Shown here: positions 39,332 through 49,220 of the stretch, piece by piece
Position numbering within the stretch: position 1 is the first letter of the stretch
Layout: every line of letters starts with the position of its first letter
NCBI RefSeq assembly: GCF_003284975.1
Contig: NZ_QMEU01000003.1
Location: forward strand, 1-64,000
DNA: 64,000 nucleotides
Origin: Mycobacterium colombiense
Lineage (GTDB): Bacteria; Actinomycetota; Actinomycetes; Mycobacteriales; Mycobacteriaceae
Reading direction: 5' to 3'
The notes under the pieces: model-generated
The model's database searches: none
The model's input: only the letters and a program-made list of their open reading frames with translations
What the model was told of the DNA's origin: nothing
Program-made: the position numbers and the translations under genes

Positions 39332-40139
39332 ACGCCGACGGTACTCCCGCACGGCTGTGTTGTTGAGGCCTATCGGCGAGCCGCTGCGGACCGGTGTCAG
39401 GCGGTGAAAGCCCCGAAGAAAGGGCGGCCCCGTCGGCTCTCGGGCTGAACCGACGGGACCTAGGCGGACACGAAGGCCGGCCGACGTGCTCGCCTCTGTT
39501 GGATCATTGCCGCCCATGACGGTCGACAAACATGCTGACCCAATCTGTTTCAGTGTGGCACGCCGTTCGCGCGGTGCCAGGCGAATGGCGGATCTCGTTT
39601 TGCGTGTGTGCAACAGCGTTGGGTCGGTTCCGTCGGCGAGAGGCTGAGCTGCGCCAATGTGGTGCGCTTGTACCGATGCGGGCGGGGGCGCGACCGGCGC
39701 AGCGCTCCGCTGCCCGGGGCTGGACGACGGGTCGCCGCGCCGGCTTATGTCGTTGCCGTCTCCTCGAGTTGCTCAGCAAAGTGGCGTCGCCACCCACCGC
39801 CGCGCCTCGAAACAACCGCGCGGGCGCCGATGGACCCGTGTGCGCAATGCCCGGTCACCGAGCGGCAGGCATGCCCGCCGGCGGGAAGGCGCCTCGGTTC
39901 GGTCCGATCGGCCCGTGGGCCATCCTGGCAGCGCTTCCGGCGCCGCATAGTCGACTGTGTTGGCGAGAATGGCAAAGCCGACAACGCCTCTCAACTGCAC
40001 GGATCGGCTCGGAGTTAACCGTCAAATGGCTGCTGCACCGCCGCGATCTCCGCGTTGCGACACGGTCACGGATGGATACCTATCGGTTCATCACTGGTCA
40101 CATATGCCCCGTAGATCACTATCGTCACATGAGCCCGCT
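39332..40139. other. 808-bp gene-poor region
   Basis: It contains the promoter of the thiolase operon (minus strand) and the upstream region of the DUF4185 gene. Open frames here have no recognisable family, no ribosome site and mutually overlapping strands. No IS, RNA gene or repeat was recognised. Confidence 0.5.
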
Positions 40140-40155
40140 TAGGACCGGCGTCCTA
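40140..40155. promoter_or_regulatory. 16-bp palindrome upstream of the DUF4185 gene
   Basis: TAGGAC-CGGC-GTCCTA is a perfect inverted repeat ending 17 bases before the ATG at 40173, so it covers the likely start of transcription. The core GGAC-N4-GTCC has DosR-box spacing, but the flanking and central bases differ from the DosR consensus, so the binding protein is unassigned. Confidence 0.5.
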
Positions 40156-40172
40156 CCCTCGAAAGGTGTTAC

Positions 40173-41705
40173 ATGTCGGCGTTTCTGCGAAGTGTGTCGC
40201 TCACGATGGCGTCGGCGGCCGCTGTCGGATTCGTCCTCGTGATCGGGCCCGCGCCAACTGCAAACGCCACACCGTGTGGGGCGCCCGAGGCGAACGTCGA
40301 TCCTCCCGCCCCGCCGGTGTCCATGCCCGCGCCGCAGCCGGTCGTCCAGCCGCCGACCGGGCGCAGGCCCACGCATACGAATGACCAGGCGCCGCTGCCG
40401 CGGCTGGGTCCGCTGATCTCGTCGTTGCTCAAGCCGGCCGCTCCGGGCCGACAGTACTCCGCACCGGTGCATCCGCGAGCCGAAGGGCCCGGAGCCGACC
40501 CCTCCGCGCCGATGTATCCGCAAGCCGAGGTGCTCCCGCCCGGCCCCAATCCGCCCGCGCCCGGGGTTCCCGCGCTGCCGCCGAATGCCAACCAGCTGCG
40601 TCCCAACGCCGCGCCGATTCCGCAACCGCAGCCCGAGCCGGGACCGCCGCCCCCTTCGATCGCCGGGGCGCCGACGTCGCTGGTCGACTGGGTGACCGGA
40701 CCGAACGGTCCGAACAAGACCCTGCAACGCTTCAGCATCTCCGGTACCGACCTCGGGATCGCCTGGGACAACGGCGATCCCGCCAACCGTCAGGTACTGA
40801 TGGCCTTCGGTGATACGTTCGGCTATTGCAAGGTGCACGGCCAGCAGTGGCGCTACAACACCTTGTTCCGCAGCAACGACCACGACCTGTCCAAGGGGAT
40901 TCACATCGCCGACGGTGTGGCCAACGACCGGTATTCGGGGTCGCCCGTGTGGGCGCCCGGGCTGTCCAAGCAGGTCGTCAACACCATCCACAAGGCGGCG
41001 CACGAGACCGGAATCATCCCGACCGCGGCGATGTCCATGGGCCGCACGCAATACATGAGCTACATGTCGATCCGCCAGTGGGGCCGCGACGGCGAGTGGT
41101 CGACCAACTACTCGGCGATCGCCAGGTCCAATGACAACGGCCAGAACTGGGGGATCTTCCCTACCACCATCCGCACCGCCTCACCGGATGCCATTCCGGG
41201 AGCCGGGTTTACGCCGGGCAATGAGAACTTCCAGATGGGCGCGTTCCTGAAGGGCAACGACGGCTACCTCTACCAGTTCGGCACCCCGTCGGGACGTGGC
41301 GGCGCGGCGTTTTTGTCCCGCGTCCCACCGAATCAGTTGCCCGACCTGACCAAGTACCAGTACTGGAACGGCGACAACGGCGGCCATTGGGTCGCAAACA
41401 ATCCCGGCGCGGCGACGCCGATCTTCCCGGGACCGGTCGGCGAAATGTCAGCGCAGTACAACAGTTATCTCAAGCAGTACCTGGTGCTCTATACCGACGG
41501 CGGCAGCAACGACGTAGTGGCAAGGACCGCGCCGACGCCGCAAGGCCCATGGAGTCCCGAGCAACCGCTGGTGTCCTCCTTCCAGATGCCCGGCGGCATC
41601 TACGCGCCGATGATCCATCCCTGGTCGTCGGGACGAGACCTGTACTTCAACCTGTCGTTGTGGTCGGCATACGACGTGATGCTGATGCACACCGTGCTGC
41701 CGTAA
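40173..41705 (+). CDS. Secreted DUF4185 protein, putative endo-D-arabinanase (GH183)
   Basis: A 510-residue exported protein. A signal peptide (about 1-32, ending TANAT) is followed by about 120 residues of Pro/Ala-rich linker and then a DUF4185 domain from about 165 to the end. The domain has SGTDLGIAWDNG and MAFGDTFGY, the conserved acidic positions, and later NSYLKQYLVLYTDGG. Members of DUF4185 have been shown to be endo-D-arabinanases that cut arabinogalactan/lipoarabinomannan arabinan (GH183). A cell-wall role is therefore likely; activity of this protein is inference. GAAAGGTG precedes the ATG. Confidence 0.85.
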   Translation: MSAFLRSVSLTMASAAAVGFVLVIGPAPTANATPCGAPEANVDPPAPPVSMPAPQPVVQPPTGRRPTHTNDQAPLPRLGPLISSLLKPAAPGRQYSAPVHPRAEGPGADPSAPMYPQAEVLPPGPNPPAPGVPALPPNANQLRPNAAPIPQPQPEPGPPPPSIAGAPTSLVDWVTGPNGPNKTLQRFSISGTDLGIAWDNGDPANRQVLMAFGDTFGYCKVHGQQWRYNTLFRSNDHDLSKGIHIADGVANDRYSGSPVWAPGLSKQVVNTIHKAAHETGIIPTAAMSMGRTQYMSYMSIRQWGRDGEWSTNYSAIARSNDNGQNWGIFPTTIRTASPDAIPGAGFTPGNENFQMGAFLKGNDGYLYQFGTPSGRGGAAFLSRVPPNQLPDLTKYQYWNGDNGGHWVANNPGAATPIFPGPVGEMSAQYNSYLKQYLVLYTDGGSNDVVARTAPTPQGPWSPEQPLVSSFQMPGGIYAPMIHPWSSGRDLYFNLSLWSAYDVMLMHTVLP

Positions 41706-41750
41706 AGCATTGCCACCGAACAACGATGGCCGAGTCAGAGGAGGGCGACG

Positions 41751-42128
41751 ATGATCGCCTTGGAGTATCACGACAATTGTTGCGGCCTGGCCGACCCGCT
41801 CACTCCTCTCGCGGCGGCGGCCTTACCCGACGACGTGCCCAGTTCGTCGGCGGGCGCGGCGTCGAGGGGCGACGGCGCGCAGACCCACACGGTGTTCGAC
41901 GGTCACCGTCCGGATTTCTGGACGGTCGGCAGGCCGGGCCTGCGGGACATCGAGGTGTGCATCGAAGGAACCCGCGCCGACGGCGCGATCAGCCTGGGTC
42001 TGGTGGTCAACGGCCTGGACTGCAGTGGTGTTCCGATCGACCAGGCGCTTTCGCTCGCAGACGCCCGGGGGGATGCGGGCGTCTGCGGCGTTAGCTGCCG
42101 GGGAGGCGGACACCTCAAAGCCAGTTAG
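41751..42128 (+). CDS. Hypothetical protein, 125 aa
   Basis: MIALEYHDNCCGLADPLTP..., with no recognised family. Support is a good ribosome site (GAGGAGGG ending about six bases before the ATG) and position 45 bases after the DUF4185 gene. The middle (VCIEGTRADGAISLGLVVNG) could fold as a small beta domain; the Gly/Cys-rich end looks disordered. Overlapping frames on both strands lower confidence. Confidence 0.4.
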   Translation: MIALEYHDNCCGLADPLTPLAAAALPDDVPSSSAGAASRGDGAQTHTVFDGHRPDFWTVGRPGLRDIEVCIEGTRADGAISLGLVVNGLDCSGVPIDQALSLADARGDAGVCGVSCRGGGHLKAS

Positions 42129-42187
42129 CAAACGGCGCAAGGCGTTTCGCCATGCCGTCGTCGCCGTTCTGTGTCAGGGGGTATCGG

Positions 42188-42406
42188 TCACGGCGGCGGC
42201 GGAATCCACCGCTTGCCGTCCGTGGTCCAACCGCAGGGCAGGTAGTTCCAGTGTGCCGGCGGATTGGGGTCGAAACTCAGGCACTTCGGTGCGTAGAACG
42301 AAGGCGCGGGCGGGGGAGGCGGCGCCGGTTGGTTCTCGGCGCTGGCGGTAGCCCCGCTGAACAGCACGGCCCCAGCGGCCATCAGTGTCGCGACTAGCTT
42401 CCGCAT
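42188..42406 (-). CDS. Small secreted proline-rich protein
   Basis: A 72-residue precursor: signal peptide MRKLVATLMAAGAVLFSGATASA, then ENQP with seven Pro and a short domain KCLSFDPNPPAHWNYLPCGWTTDGKRW whose two Cys could pair. Small secreted proteins of this shape are common in mycobacteria. An ATG 21 bases upstream would prepend seven residues to the signal. No function known. Confidence 0.65.
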   Translation of the reverse strand: MRKLVATLMAAGAVLFSGATASAENQPAPPPPPAPSFYAPKCLSFDPNPPAHWNYLPCGWTTDGKRWIPPPP

Positions 42407-42429
42407 CGCAGGCTCGGCAGATCCCATGC

Positions 42430-43359
42430 CCCAACGAAGCGACGGGCGCTACGCTTCTTCCCTCACACGCACGTTATAGATGCTAGTCCTCTTCTCCGGC
42501 TTTCGGGCGGAACTCGAATGGTGACTGCCGACCAATTGGCGGCGGCTGGGCCAACGGCCGGACGGCCGGCGGGCCACATGCGCCGCAGTGCCCGGTTCCG
42601 GCGCGCCTCCCCCGGTGGGCGCCCGCGGAGAAGCGCTAGACACTAGACAACGTGGATGAACGCAAGCTGGACACCGCGCCACAACGAAAAGTACGATCGT
42701 GTTCTGTTCGTCTACTTGTTGAGCGGGGATTTTCTTGCGGCACAAAGCCGTGCAAGCAGGAGCATTGCAATGAGGTCTCTGGAGGGGAGCTCGCCGTCAG
42801 TGTTTGCGGCGTGCGCTTGTGGAATCGCTTTGCGCCGCCCGGGTCACGCCCCGGTGCCGGCCGGTCACTTCACCCGGGGACGGCCCTTCCTCGCCGCGTT
42901 CATCGCCGAGCAGACCCGTCAAGGTAGCTGGCGCGCAATCGAAGTCATCGCGGATACCCATAATCGCCGCGTCGAGTCATACCTGCAGCGTCGACGGCAT
43001 CGCCCGTGGCGCAACAGGGGATCCTAACCATTCGAGGTTGACCCTTTCATGTCGTGACCGGCGTTGCGCTACTACGACGGTGACGATTATTGCAATGGCC
43101 GAAGAACGGCCGTAGCCACGTCGCAGGGTTCCTGGTCACGGTCTGCGGTTTAGCGAATCGCTGTGCGACACAACAACTGATGTCATAGCTCCCGCCGCCC
43201 GCGCCCGATCCGATCGGTGTTGCAGCCCTGCTAGGGGAATGCGCATCGGGCCGCACGAGGCCAGAGGCACGAAATAATTTTTCGGCTCAGTTGACGGTGC
43301 GGCGGCCGGTGCATGGCACGCATGGAACGACTGTTGCACCGAAAAAAGGTTGGATAACA
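42430..43359. other. 930-bp gene-poor region before the PPE genes
   Basis: No frame here has a recognisable domain or convincing ribosome site; a frame at 42656-43027 opens with a plausible N-terminus but continues into arginine-rich sequence typical of non-coding GC-rich DNA. A short tandem repeat CTAGACA x2 lies near 42635-42648. The last 100 bases presumably hold the promoter of the PPE operon. Confidence 0.5.
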
Positions 43360-44583
43360 ATGGATTTCGGATTCCTACCGCCGGAGGTCAACTCCGGCAG
43401 GATGTACGTCGGCCCCGGCGCCGGCCCGATGCTGGCCGCCGCGGCGGCGTGGGATGGGGTGGCCGCCCAGCTGCACTCCGCGGCGGCGTCGTACGAGTCG
43501 GTGATCGCGAGCCTGACCGGTGATTGGCGTGGCCTCTCGTCGGGCATGATGGCGGCGGCGGCAGCACCGTATGTCGCGTGGATGAGCGTGACCGCCGCCG
43601 AAGCCGAGCAGGCCGCCGATCAGGCGCGAGTGGCGGTGGCCGCCTATGAAGCCGCGTTCGCTGCGACCGTGCCGCCCCCGATCGTCGCCGCCAACCGTGC
43701 GCGGCTTATGGCACTGATCGCGACCAACCTCCTCGGTCAAAACACTCCGGCGATCATGGCAACCGAGGCCGAGTACGCCGAGATGTGGGCCCAGGATGCC
43801 GCGGCGATGTACGGCTATGCCGGTTCCTCGGCGGCCGCCGCTCAGATGACGCCGTTCACCCAGGCGCCGCAGACCGCCAACCCGGCCGGGACGGCGGCAC
43901 AAGCCGCTACCGTCGCCAACGCTGCCGGCGGGTCGGTCGTGACTCACACGCAATCGGCTTTACCACAACTGATTTCGGCCGTCCCGCAGTCGCTACAAAG
44001 TCTGGCGGCGCCCGCAGCCGCCGATCCCCCGTCGCTGCTGTCGGCGTTGGACTCGGCCCTCACGGGCCCGTTGGGACCCGTCTCGCTGTTCGGCATCGGC
44101 GGCAGTCCATACCTACTGGGCGTCGAAAACTATCTGGTGCCCCAGAACGTGGCGAACGTGAACAGCGCGAGGCAGCGCCTCGACAGGGACAGATCGAAGC
44201 TCGGGTCGCTGGGCGGAGGCCTCGGTTCCGAGACGCGGGTGGTGCGTTCGACGTTCCCGACCGGCGGCGCAATGCCCACGGGTCGCGCCGGTGTGGTCGG
44301 GCGTTTGTCGGTGCCACCGGGATGGGCCGCGGCCGCGCCGGAGATCCGGTCGGTGGCTGCGGTGTTGCCGCAGGCGGATCTCGCCGGCGCTCCGGCGGCC
44401 CTCACCGCAGAGGGACCGGGGTCGTTGTTCGGCAACGTGGCCGCATCCGGTCTGACCGGCCGCGCCGTGGCCGTGGCCGGTGGTGGTTATGCCCGCGGAA
44501 TGGGCTGTGCGAGTGGCGCATTGGGGCGCGTTGCGACCACTGCCACGATCATCGTCATCAACGCCGACGACCCGCGGGAGTAG
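43360..44583 (+). CDS. PPE-family protein (SVP subgroup), copy 1
   Basis: A 407-residue PPE protein. Residues 1-180 are the PPE domain: [11 protein letters not shown] start, [12 protein letters not shown], and the WxG-type turn DWRGLSS. The C-terminal half has the SVP signature [13 protein letters not shown] near residue 330. PPE proteins are exported by type VII (ESX) systems, usually as PE-PPE pairs, but no PE gene precedes this one. It sits 52 bases before a second PPE gene that is very similar in its first 170 residues, so the pair arose by tandem duplication. Confidence 0.92.
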   Translation: MDFGFLPPEVNSGRMYVGPGAGPMLAAAAAWDGVAAQLHSAAASYESVIASLTGDWRGLSSGMMAAAAAPYVAWMSVTAAEAEQAADQARVAVAAYEAAFAATVPPPIVAANRARLMALIATNLLGQNTPAIMATEAEYAEMWAQDAAAMYGYAGSSAAAAQMTPFTQAPQTANPAGTAAQAATVANAAGGSVVTHTQSALPQLISAVPQSLQSLAAPAAADPPSLLSALDSALTGPLGPVSLFGIGGSPYLLGVENYLVPQNVANVNSARQRLDRDRSKLGSLGGGLGSETRVVRSTFPTGGAMPTGRAGVVGRLSVPPGWAAAAPEIRSVAAVLPQADLAGAPAALTAEGPGSLFGNVAASGLTGRAVAVAGGGYARGMGCASGALGRVATTATIIVINADDPRE

Positions 44584-44635
44584 CCGGCGCCGGCATCGCA
44601 CCCCTGAACTGGGCGCGAAGAATGAAGGAGCAGCA

Positions 44636-46015
44636 ATGGATTTCGCAGCACTGCCGCCGGAGCTCAACTCCGGTCGCATGTACGCCGGGCCCGGCTCGGC
44701 ATCAATGTTGGCCGCCGCGTCGGCGTGGGATGGGTTGGCCGCCCAGCTGCACGGTGCGGCGGCATCGTACGAGGCGGTGATTTCCAACCTGGCCAGCGGT
44801 TGGCAGGGTCCGTCGTCGGCGGCGATGGCGGCTGCGGTTGCACCCTATGTGGAGTGGATGAGCGCCACTGCCGCGCAGGCCGAGCAGGCCGCCTCGCGGG
44901 CCAGGGCGGCAACGGCCGCCTACGAGACCGCGTTCATGGCGACGGTGCCGCCGGTGGCGGTCGCGGAGAACCGCAGCCGCCTGGCGGCACTGATGGCGGC
45001 CAATGTGCTGGGCCAGAACGCCGCTGCGATCGCGGCCACGGAAGCGGAGTACGGGCAGATGTGGGCGCAAGACGCCGCGGCGATGTATGGCTATGCCGGA
45101 TCCTCGGCGGCCGCCGTGCAGATGACGCCGTTCAACTCGGCGCCGCAGACCACTAATCCCGGGGGAACGGTCGGTCAATCGGGTGCCGTCGCCAGCGCCG
45201 CCGGCGCCGCGCCCGCCCACGCGCAAGCCGCCTTGTCGCACCTGATGTCGACGACCCCGCGCACAATGCAAAGCCTCGCAGCGCCGACCGCATCTCCGGC
45301 AGCGGATCCGTCGTCGTTGGCGACGTGGCTGAACAGCTTGAATTCCACACCGCTGGCGAAGATCGCCGCGAACGTCGAGTTCATCACCAAAGCCATTCGC
45401 CCGGTGAACGACACGTTGCTCAGCCTGAGCTTGGGCCTGGTGGTCACGGCACGGACCTGGAGCGACACGGCGGTCGACCTGGAAGGACCGCTGTTCGCCG
45501 CGCTCGGCTCGAGCACGCAGGCGGCCGGTACGGCCGGCGCGTCCGCCGTATCCGCGAGCGTCGGCGGTGCGGGTCTGGCAGGAGCGTTATCCGTACCGCC
45601 GAGCTGGGCGGTGGCCGCCCCGGGGGTCAAATTGGCCGCCACCGTGCTGGAGTGCACCAGCGTGGGTGCCGCGCCGACGGTCGCGGCGAGCACGGGTGGT
45701 CTCGCCAGCGAAATGGTCCTGGCGGGTTTGGCCGGAAGCGCCCTGGGCGGCGCGCTGCCCCGCGGACTCACCGGAGCCGCCCTGCGGGGGGTGGGCCGCC
45801 GCCCGTCGGGCGACGACGCCGAAACGCCGGACAAGCTGAAGACCGTCCTCGCGGAACTCCAGCAGGCGCCCGAGGCGGTTCAGCACTGGCACACCGATAA
45901 GGCGCACCTGGAAAGCCTGTTGGACCAGCTGGCCAAGAAGCCGGGCGTCCATGCCGTGCATCTGTCCTCTGCCGAGGCGTCGAGAGCCACACCGCCTCGG
46001 GCCACCTGGGGGTAG
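44636..46015 (+). CDS. PPE-family protein (SVP subgroup), copy 2
   Basis: A 459-residue PPE protein. The N-terminal domain (1-180, [24 protein letters not shown]) is nearly the same as in the preceding gene. The SVP motif is [12 protein letters not shown] near residue 320. Unlike copy 1 it has a 60-residue C-terminal extension ([19 protein letters not shown] to the end), charged and probably helical. GAAGGAGCAGCA precedes the ATG. Surface or secreted location via an ESX system is inferred from the family. Confidence 0.92.
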   Translation: MDFAALPPELNSGRMYAGPGSASMLAAASAWDGLAAQLHGAAASYEAVISNLASGWQGPSSAAMAAAVAPYVEWMSATAAQAEQAASRARAATAAYETAFMATVPPVAVAENRSRLAALMAANVLGQNAAAIAATEAEYGQMWAQDAAAMYGYAGSSAAAVQMTPFNSAPQTTNPGGTVGQSGAVASAAGAAPAHAQAALSHLMSTTPRTMQSLAAPTASPAADPSSLATWLNSLNSTPLAKIAANVEFITKAIRPVNDTLLSLSLGLVVTARTWSDTAVDLEGPLFAALGSSTQAAGTAGASAVSASVGGAGLAGALSVPPSWAVAAPGVKLAATVLECTSVGAAPTVAASTGGLASEMVLAGLAGSALGGALPRGLTGAALRGVGRRPSGDDAETPDKLKTVLAELQQAPEAVQHWHTDKAHLESLLDQLAKKPGVHAVHLSSAEASRATPPRATWG

Positions 46016-46043
46016 CGCAAGGTGGGCTTGGCCTGTGGCGCCG

Positions 46044-46328
46044 CTAGGCGGCGCTGTGGCGGTGCCACGGTGCGTGCGTCGACGCCTTCCTCAACTCACG
46101 GCGGCCGGCCGACAGGTGAGACACCGAGGCCAGGGCCACGTCGCCGCCTCGCGCGCGACGCACGGCGTTGCGACGGATCCACCAGGCGGCAGCCATGGCC
46201 ACGACGGTCAGTGCCAGCGCCGCCACGATCACAACGTCGCCCAAGGCGAGCAACAAGATAAAGCCAGCGATGAGCCAAAGTGTTTCGGCAATCGCGTGGC
46301 GGGCGCCCGAGCCGGTAGCGGTCTGCAT
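46044..46328 (-). CDS. Hypothetical membrane protein, 94 aa
   Basis: A 94-residue protein with two adjacent hydrophobic segments (residues 16-33 and 35-52) followed by WWIRRNAVRRAR, a basic cytoplasmic end consistent with the positive-inside rule. No function recognised. It lies convergent to PPE copy 2, with 28 bases between them. Confidence 0.6.
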   Translation of the reverse strand: MQTATGSGARHAIAETLWLIAGFILLLALGDVVIVAALALTVVAMAAAWWIRRNAVRRARGGDVALASVSHLSAGRRELRKASTHAPWHRHSAA

Positions 46329-46444
46329 GTCGGCCTCGCTAAGTGTGCATGGCCACCGTTCGATCAGTGGCTAGTTCCTGCAACACCTGGACGATCGGAA
46401 GGTTGCCCGATCGGGCGACGACGTGACCCAACTCACCACCCGGC

Positions 46445-46837
46445 TCACGCCGTCGAGGCGCCGGCGCGATTCTGGTTTGCCAACGCGGCAAGTCCCAAGC
46501 CGAGAAACAGCGCTGCGCCGCCTCCGGTGATGAGGGCACCGGCCGGCGGCAGCGTCTGACGTTGGATGCCGCGCAGCGCCGCGATGACGTCCAGGGCGTC
46601 GGTGAGCAGCCCAAGTTGTAGTGCGCGGGTGCGCAACCGCGGAGAGGCATCCGTGACGGCGAGGGCCAGCGTCAGTTCGCGCGACCCGAACAGCTGGGTG
46701 GTGAAGGGCTGCTGCTCGGCGCCGGCCAGCCCAAACAGGCGAGCGGCCTTGACTGGAACCGCCCAGGCGGTCACGCCGGTGGCGAAGCGCAGTGCGGCGA
46801 ATGTCGGGATGAGGGCGCTGTTCGGTGTGATGGTCAT
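46445..46837 (-). CDS. Hypothetical membrane protein, 130 aa
   Basis: A 130-residue protein with about four hydrophobic helices: ALRFATGVTAWAVP, LTLALAVTD, LLTDALDVIAAL and GGGAALFLGLGLAALAN. The pattern LFGSRELTLALA is typical of small DUF4267-like membrane proteins, but the assignment is weak. It lies on the same strand as the 94-aa gene, 116 bases upstream of it. Confidence 0.62.
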   Translation of the reverse strand: MTITPNSALIPTFAALRFATGVTAWAVPVKAARLFGLAGAEQQPFTTQLFGSRELTLALAVTDASPRLRTRALQLGLLTDALDVIAALRGIQRQTLPPAGALITGGGAALFLGLGLAALANQNRAGASTA

Positions 46838-46920
46838 AGGGCCATCCTCTTGCGCCGTGCCGCCGTTTCATACCCCTCGCCGGATTGAGCATGACAGTGG
46901 CGGCCCGTCACACATGTGCG

Positions 46921-46948
46921 GGTGCCCCCGGCAGGATTCGAAACTGCC
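46921..46948 (-). other. tRNA 3'-half relic (T-arm and acceptor), candidate attachment site
   Basis: On the minus strand GGCAGTTTCGAATCCTGCC folds as a T-arm with loop TTCGAAT, followed directly by GGGGGCACC, the 3' acceptor strand with discriminator A and encoded CC. The expected 5' strand GCCCCCG and the D and anticodon arms are missing upstream. One T-stem base has changed (T where G53 would pair with C61). The acceptor sequence fits an actinobacterial tRNA-Arg. A 3'-half duplicate is the normal scar of integrase-mediated insertion. Confidence 0.65.
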
Positions 46949-46959
46949 CGGCTGATGGG

Positions 46960-47812
46960 TCGGTGTCCAGCATGAACCTCCAACTACCAGGCAATAAGTG
47001 CCGAAGGAAGTCTGGCCACGTTGGACAAATTTGACGGCGAAGGACAGGCAGATAGCCAACAGATCGCCACATGCAAGAGGAAATTGTTAACTGCCAGGCA
47101 AAACGAACCGGCACGGATGGGGCCATATCCCCAAGCGTCCCGGCGGCAAGTATCAAGCAAGCTCACCGACGCCGACCGCGACCGGATTCACGATCACGTG
47201 CGCGAGGTGTTCGGCGGGGTTGATCGGCTGTACGGGGAAGGCTGCGATCAGCTCCCCGTTGGCTGCGACGAGGATGGCTACTACTGCCGTACTTACAGCG
47301 ACGGCAGCGCGGTCTATTCGAGTGCCTCTCCGGCTAAACAGTTCCACCGCCTAAGGCGCACGTGTACTCCGGCGACTTGGGGCTGGAGGATGCACCGGAG
47401 CCCGGCACCGAGGTCATCGTCCATTGGCCACCGCATCTGCGCTGAAGGTCGCTAGTCCTGTTACTTTTGGCGTCGGAAACGGGACGCCCAAAGCAACAAC
47501 TCCAGGCAGCGACGATTGTTCGTGGTGAACTCAAGAAAAGCCATCCGATGTGTATCGGGCTGACCGACCCGGCCGAGGCGTCGTGACCGCCCCCTGGTGC
47601 GCTCTGGTGTCGCCGTGACCACGTCCTCACGGCATGCGATTGTGTGGGGCCGATTCAATGCACGGTCACGAACTCATACATCTCTGCGAGACGCGCAGAG
47701 GACGTGATGCGCGATAAGCGTTCCGCAGCGAGCCACGATTCGCACCTTTGCGCCGGAGGACGATTGCATGACGAAAAGACTTTGAGGCGGCATCACCGTC
47801 GGGCAGAATCGT
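46960..47812. other. 850-bp low-information region at the island edge
   Basis: This region looks less GC-rich by eye than its surroundings, and its codon patterns look poor. A frame at 47021-47455 (144 codons, TDADRDRIHDHVREVFGGVDRLYGEG...) might be part of a decayed mobile-element gene; no family was recognised and its last third looks random. No integrase or transposase can be read. Confidence 0.4.
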
Positions 47813-49201
47813 TTACTCGTCACACCCCCCCGAGCCGAAAAGAAACCTGTCGGCGATCGCGTGCTCGTTCCGGATCGACATCTCCTGAGCGGTGTTTAGC
47901 CACAGTCCCGAGAAACCTGCCGAGTGCATGCCGGCGTGGATAGCCCCGATGTTTCTCAAATCCTGTGACGGCAGCTCACCCCAGCCGTCGTGGTCCTCCC
48001 ATCGCTCGAAGACTTGCCATTGCGTCTCGGGCACCTCGCCGGGCGCAAAATGCTCAAGAGAGAACATTTCGAACGTGCACCGATTCGGGTCTTCGGCGTC
48101 GGGCAACATGCGGTATCCCAGCAGGCAGGACTTCTCGACCAGGATCACCATGGTCGGAAACACATGCCAGTCGCCGTTCCCCGCGAAGTATTGCTCCATC
48201 GACATCCGCGGGAAGTCAACGCCTTCGGCGCGGGCGAGTTCCTCGCACATCTGGTGGTACAGAACAAACGGTGGGACGTCGCCGGGCTCCATCGCGGCCA
48301 GCTTTTGCGCGGCCCGGTAGTCTCGCTCGGTGACCAGCGACCCGACCTCGAGGTATTGGTATTTCATCGAATTCGCGAACACCTCTGGTCGCGCCGCCTG
48401 CTCCCGGCGACCTTTGTCGCGGCCGGCATGCTCGGGACGCTGCGTGTAGACGAACCGCGAGTGGTTCTTATAGGTGATGGTCGGGGTGTAGGGAGCGTAG
48501 ACGTATTCTTGCGGCGCTGCGGGCTCCGCAGACGGCCGCGGGCCTTGCGCCGATCGCATCGTCTGCGGATGGGTCCCAGGCGTGTGATAGCCCTCGATGA
48601 AAGCGTCGATGACGGTCTTGTAGTTCGCCGGCAGGAACGTGCGCTTGCGCCAGCGGTAGCGCATGTCCTGCAACCGAAATGGGGCCAGCGCGGTCGGCAG
48701 GGGGTCCAGCCACTCGAGCAGACCCGGCGGGTCCTCGGCCATGCTCACGAACACCCAGCCACCCCACGTCCCGGCGGCGACGGGACGCAGGCCCCACTGC
48801 TGGCGCGGACGCGGTGCGAATTCGTCGCGACATGGGACGAAGGAGGACCGGCCGTCCAATTCGTAACGCCAGCCATGGAATTCGCAGCGCAGCTCTTTGT
48901 TGGCCGAGCAACCGCTGCCGCGGACGACCTTCATGCCGCGGTGGGCACAGGTGTTGTGGAATGCCTTGATGCTGCCGTCCTTCTGGCGCACCACGGCGAT
49001 GGACTGCCGGCCGATCGTGTACTCGTAGAAGCAGCCGGCGTCCGGTACTTCCTCTTCGCGACACGCGGGCTGCCACACCCGGGTGAACAATCGCTCCAGC
49101 TCGAGGTTCAGGAATTCCGGGTCGATGTACCGGCTCTTGGGCACGAAAGTCTCACCGCAGGCGAACTTTTGTGGCACCCGCTCGGTGGCAAGCTCGGTCA
49201 T
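47813..49201 (-). CDS. Rieske-type aromatic ring-hydroxylating oxygenase, alpha subunit
   Basis: A 462-residue oxygenase. The Rieske 2Fe-2S ligands are C85-x-H87 in NTCAHRGMKVV and C106-x2-H109 in RCEFHGW. The catalytic domain has the mononuclear iron His pair in FIEGYHTPGTHPQ. It should hydroxylate or demethylate a ring or C-H bond with electrons from a reductase not present in this window. It is the last gene of a minus-strand group with the SDR and crotonase genes. The ATG at 49201 is chosen at MTELATERVP. Confidence 0.9.
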   Translation of the reverse strand: MTELATERVPQKFACGETFVPKSRYIDPEFLNLELERLFTRVWQPACREEEVPDAGCFYEYTIGRQSIAVVRQKDGSIKAFHNTCAHRGMKVVRGSGCSANKELRCEFHGWRYELDGRSSFVPCRDEFAPRPRQQWGLRPVAAGTWGGWVFVSMAEDPPGLLEWLDPLPTALAPFRLQDMRYRWRKRTFLPANYKTVIDAFIEGYHTPGTHPQTMRSAQGPRPSAEPAAPQEYVYAPYTPTITYKNHSRFVYTQRPEHAGRDKGRREQAARPEVFANSMKYQYLEVGSLVTERDYRAAQKLAAMEPGDVPPFVLYHQMCEELARAEGVDFPRMSMEQYFAGNGDWHVFPTMVILVEKSCLLGYRMLPDAEDPNRCTFEMFSLEHFAPGEVPETQWQVFERWEDHDGWGELPSQDLRNIGAIHAGMHSAGFSGLWLNTAQEMSIRNEHAIADRFLFGSGGCDE

Positions 49202-49220
49202 TGTCGCACTTTTCGTCGGT

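Noticed and set aside
40140-40155. The TAGGAC palindrome as a DosR box
   Set aside because: Spacing fits, but DosR needs outer G/C pairs and an AT-rich centre (GGGACTTTAGTCCC type); here these are A/T and CGGC.
39332-40172. Protein-coding genes in the gap after the thiolase operon
   Set aside because: The largest frames overlap each other on both strands, are Arg-rich, and have neither ribosome sites nor known domains.
46921-46948. A complete tRNA gene
   Set aside because: Only the T-arm and acceptor 3' strand are present; D-arm, anticodon arm and the 5' acceptor strand are missing within 100 bases.
47021-47455. 144-codon frame beside the tRNA relic as a possible integrase or phage gene
   Set aside because: No recombinase motif (Arg-His-Arg-Tyr or Ser) can be found, the C-terminal third looks random, and there is no ribosome site.
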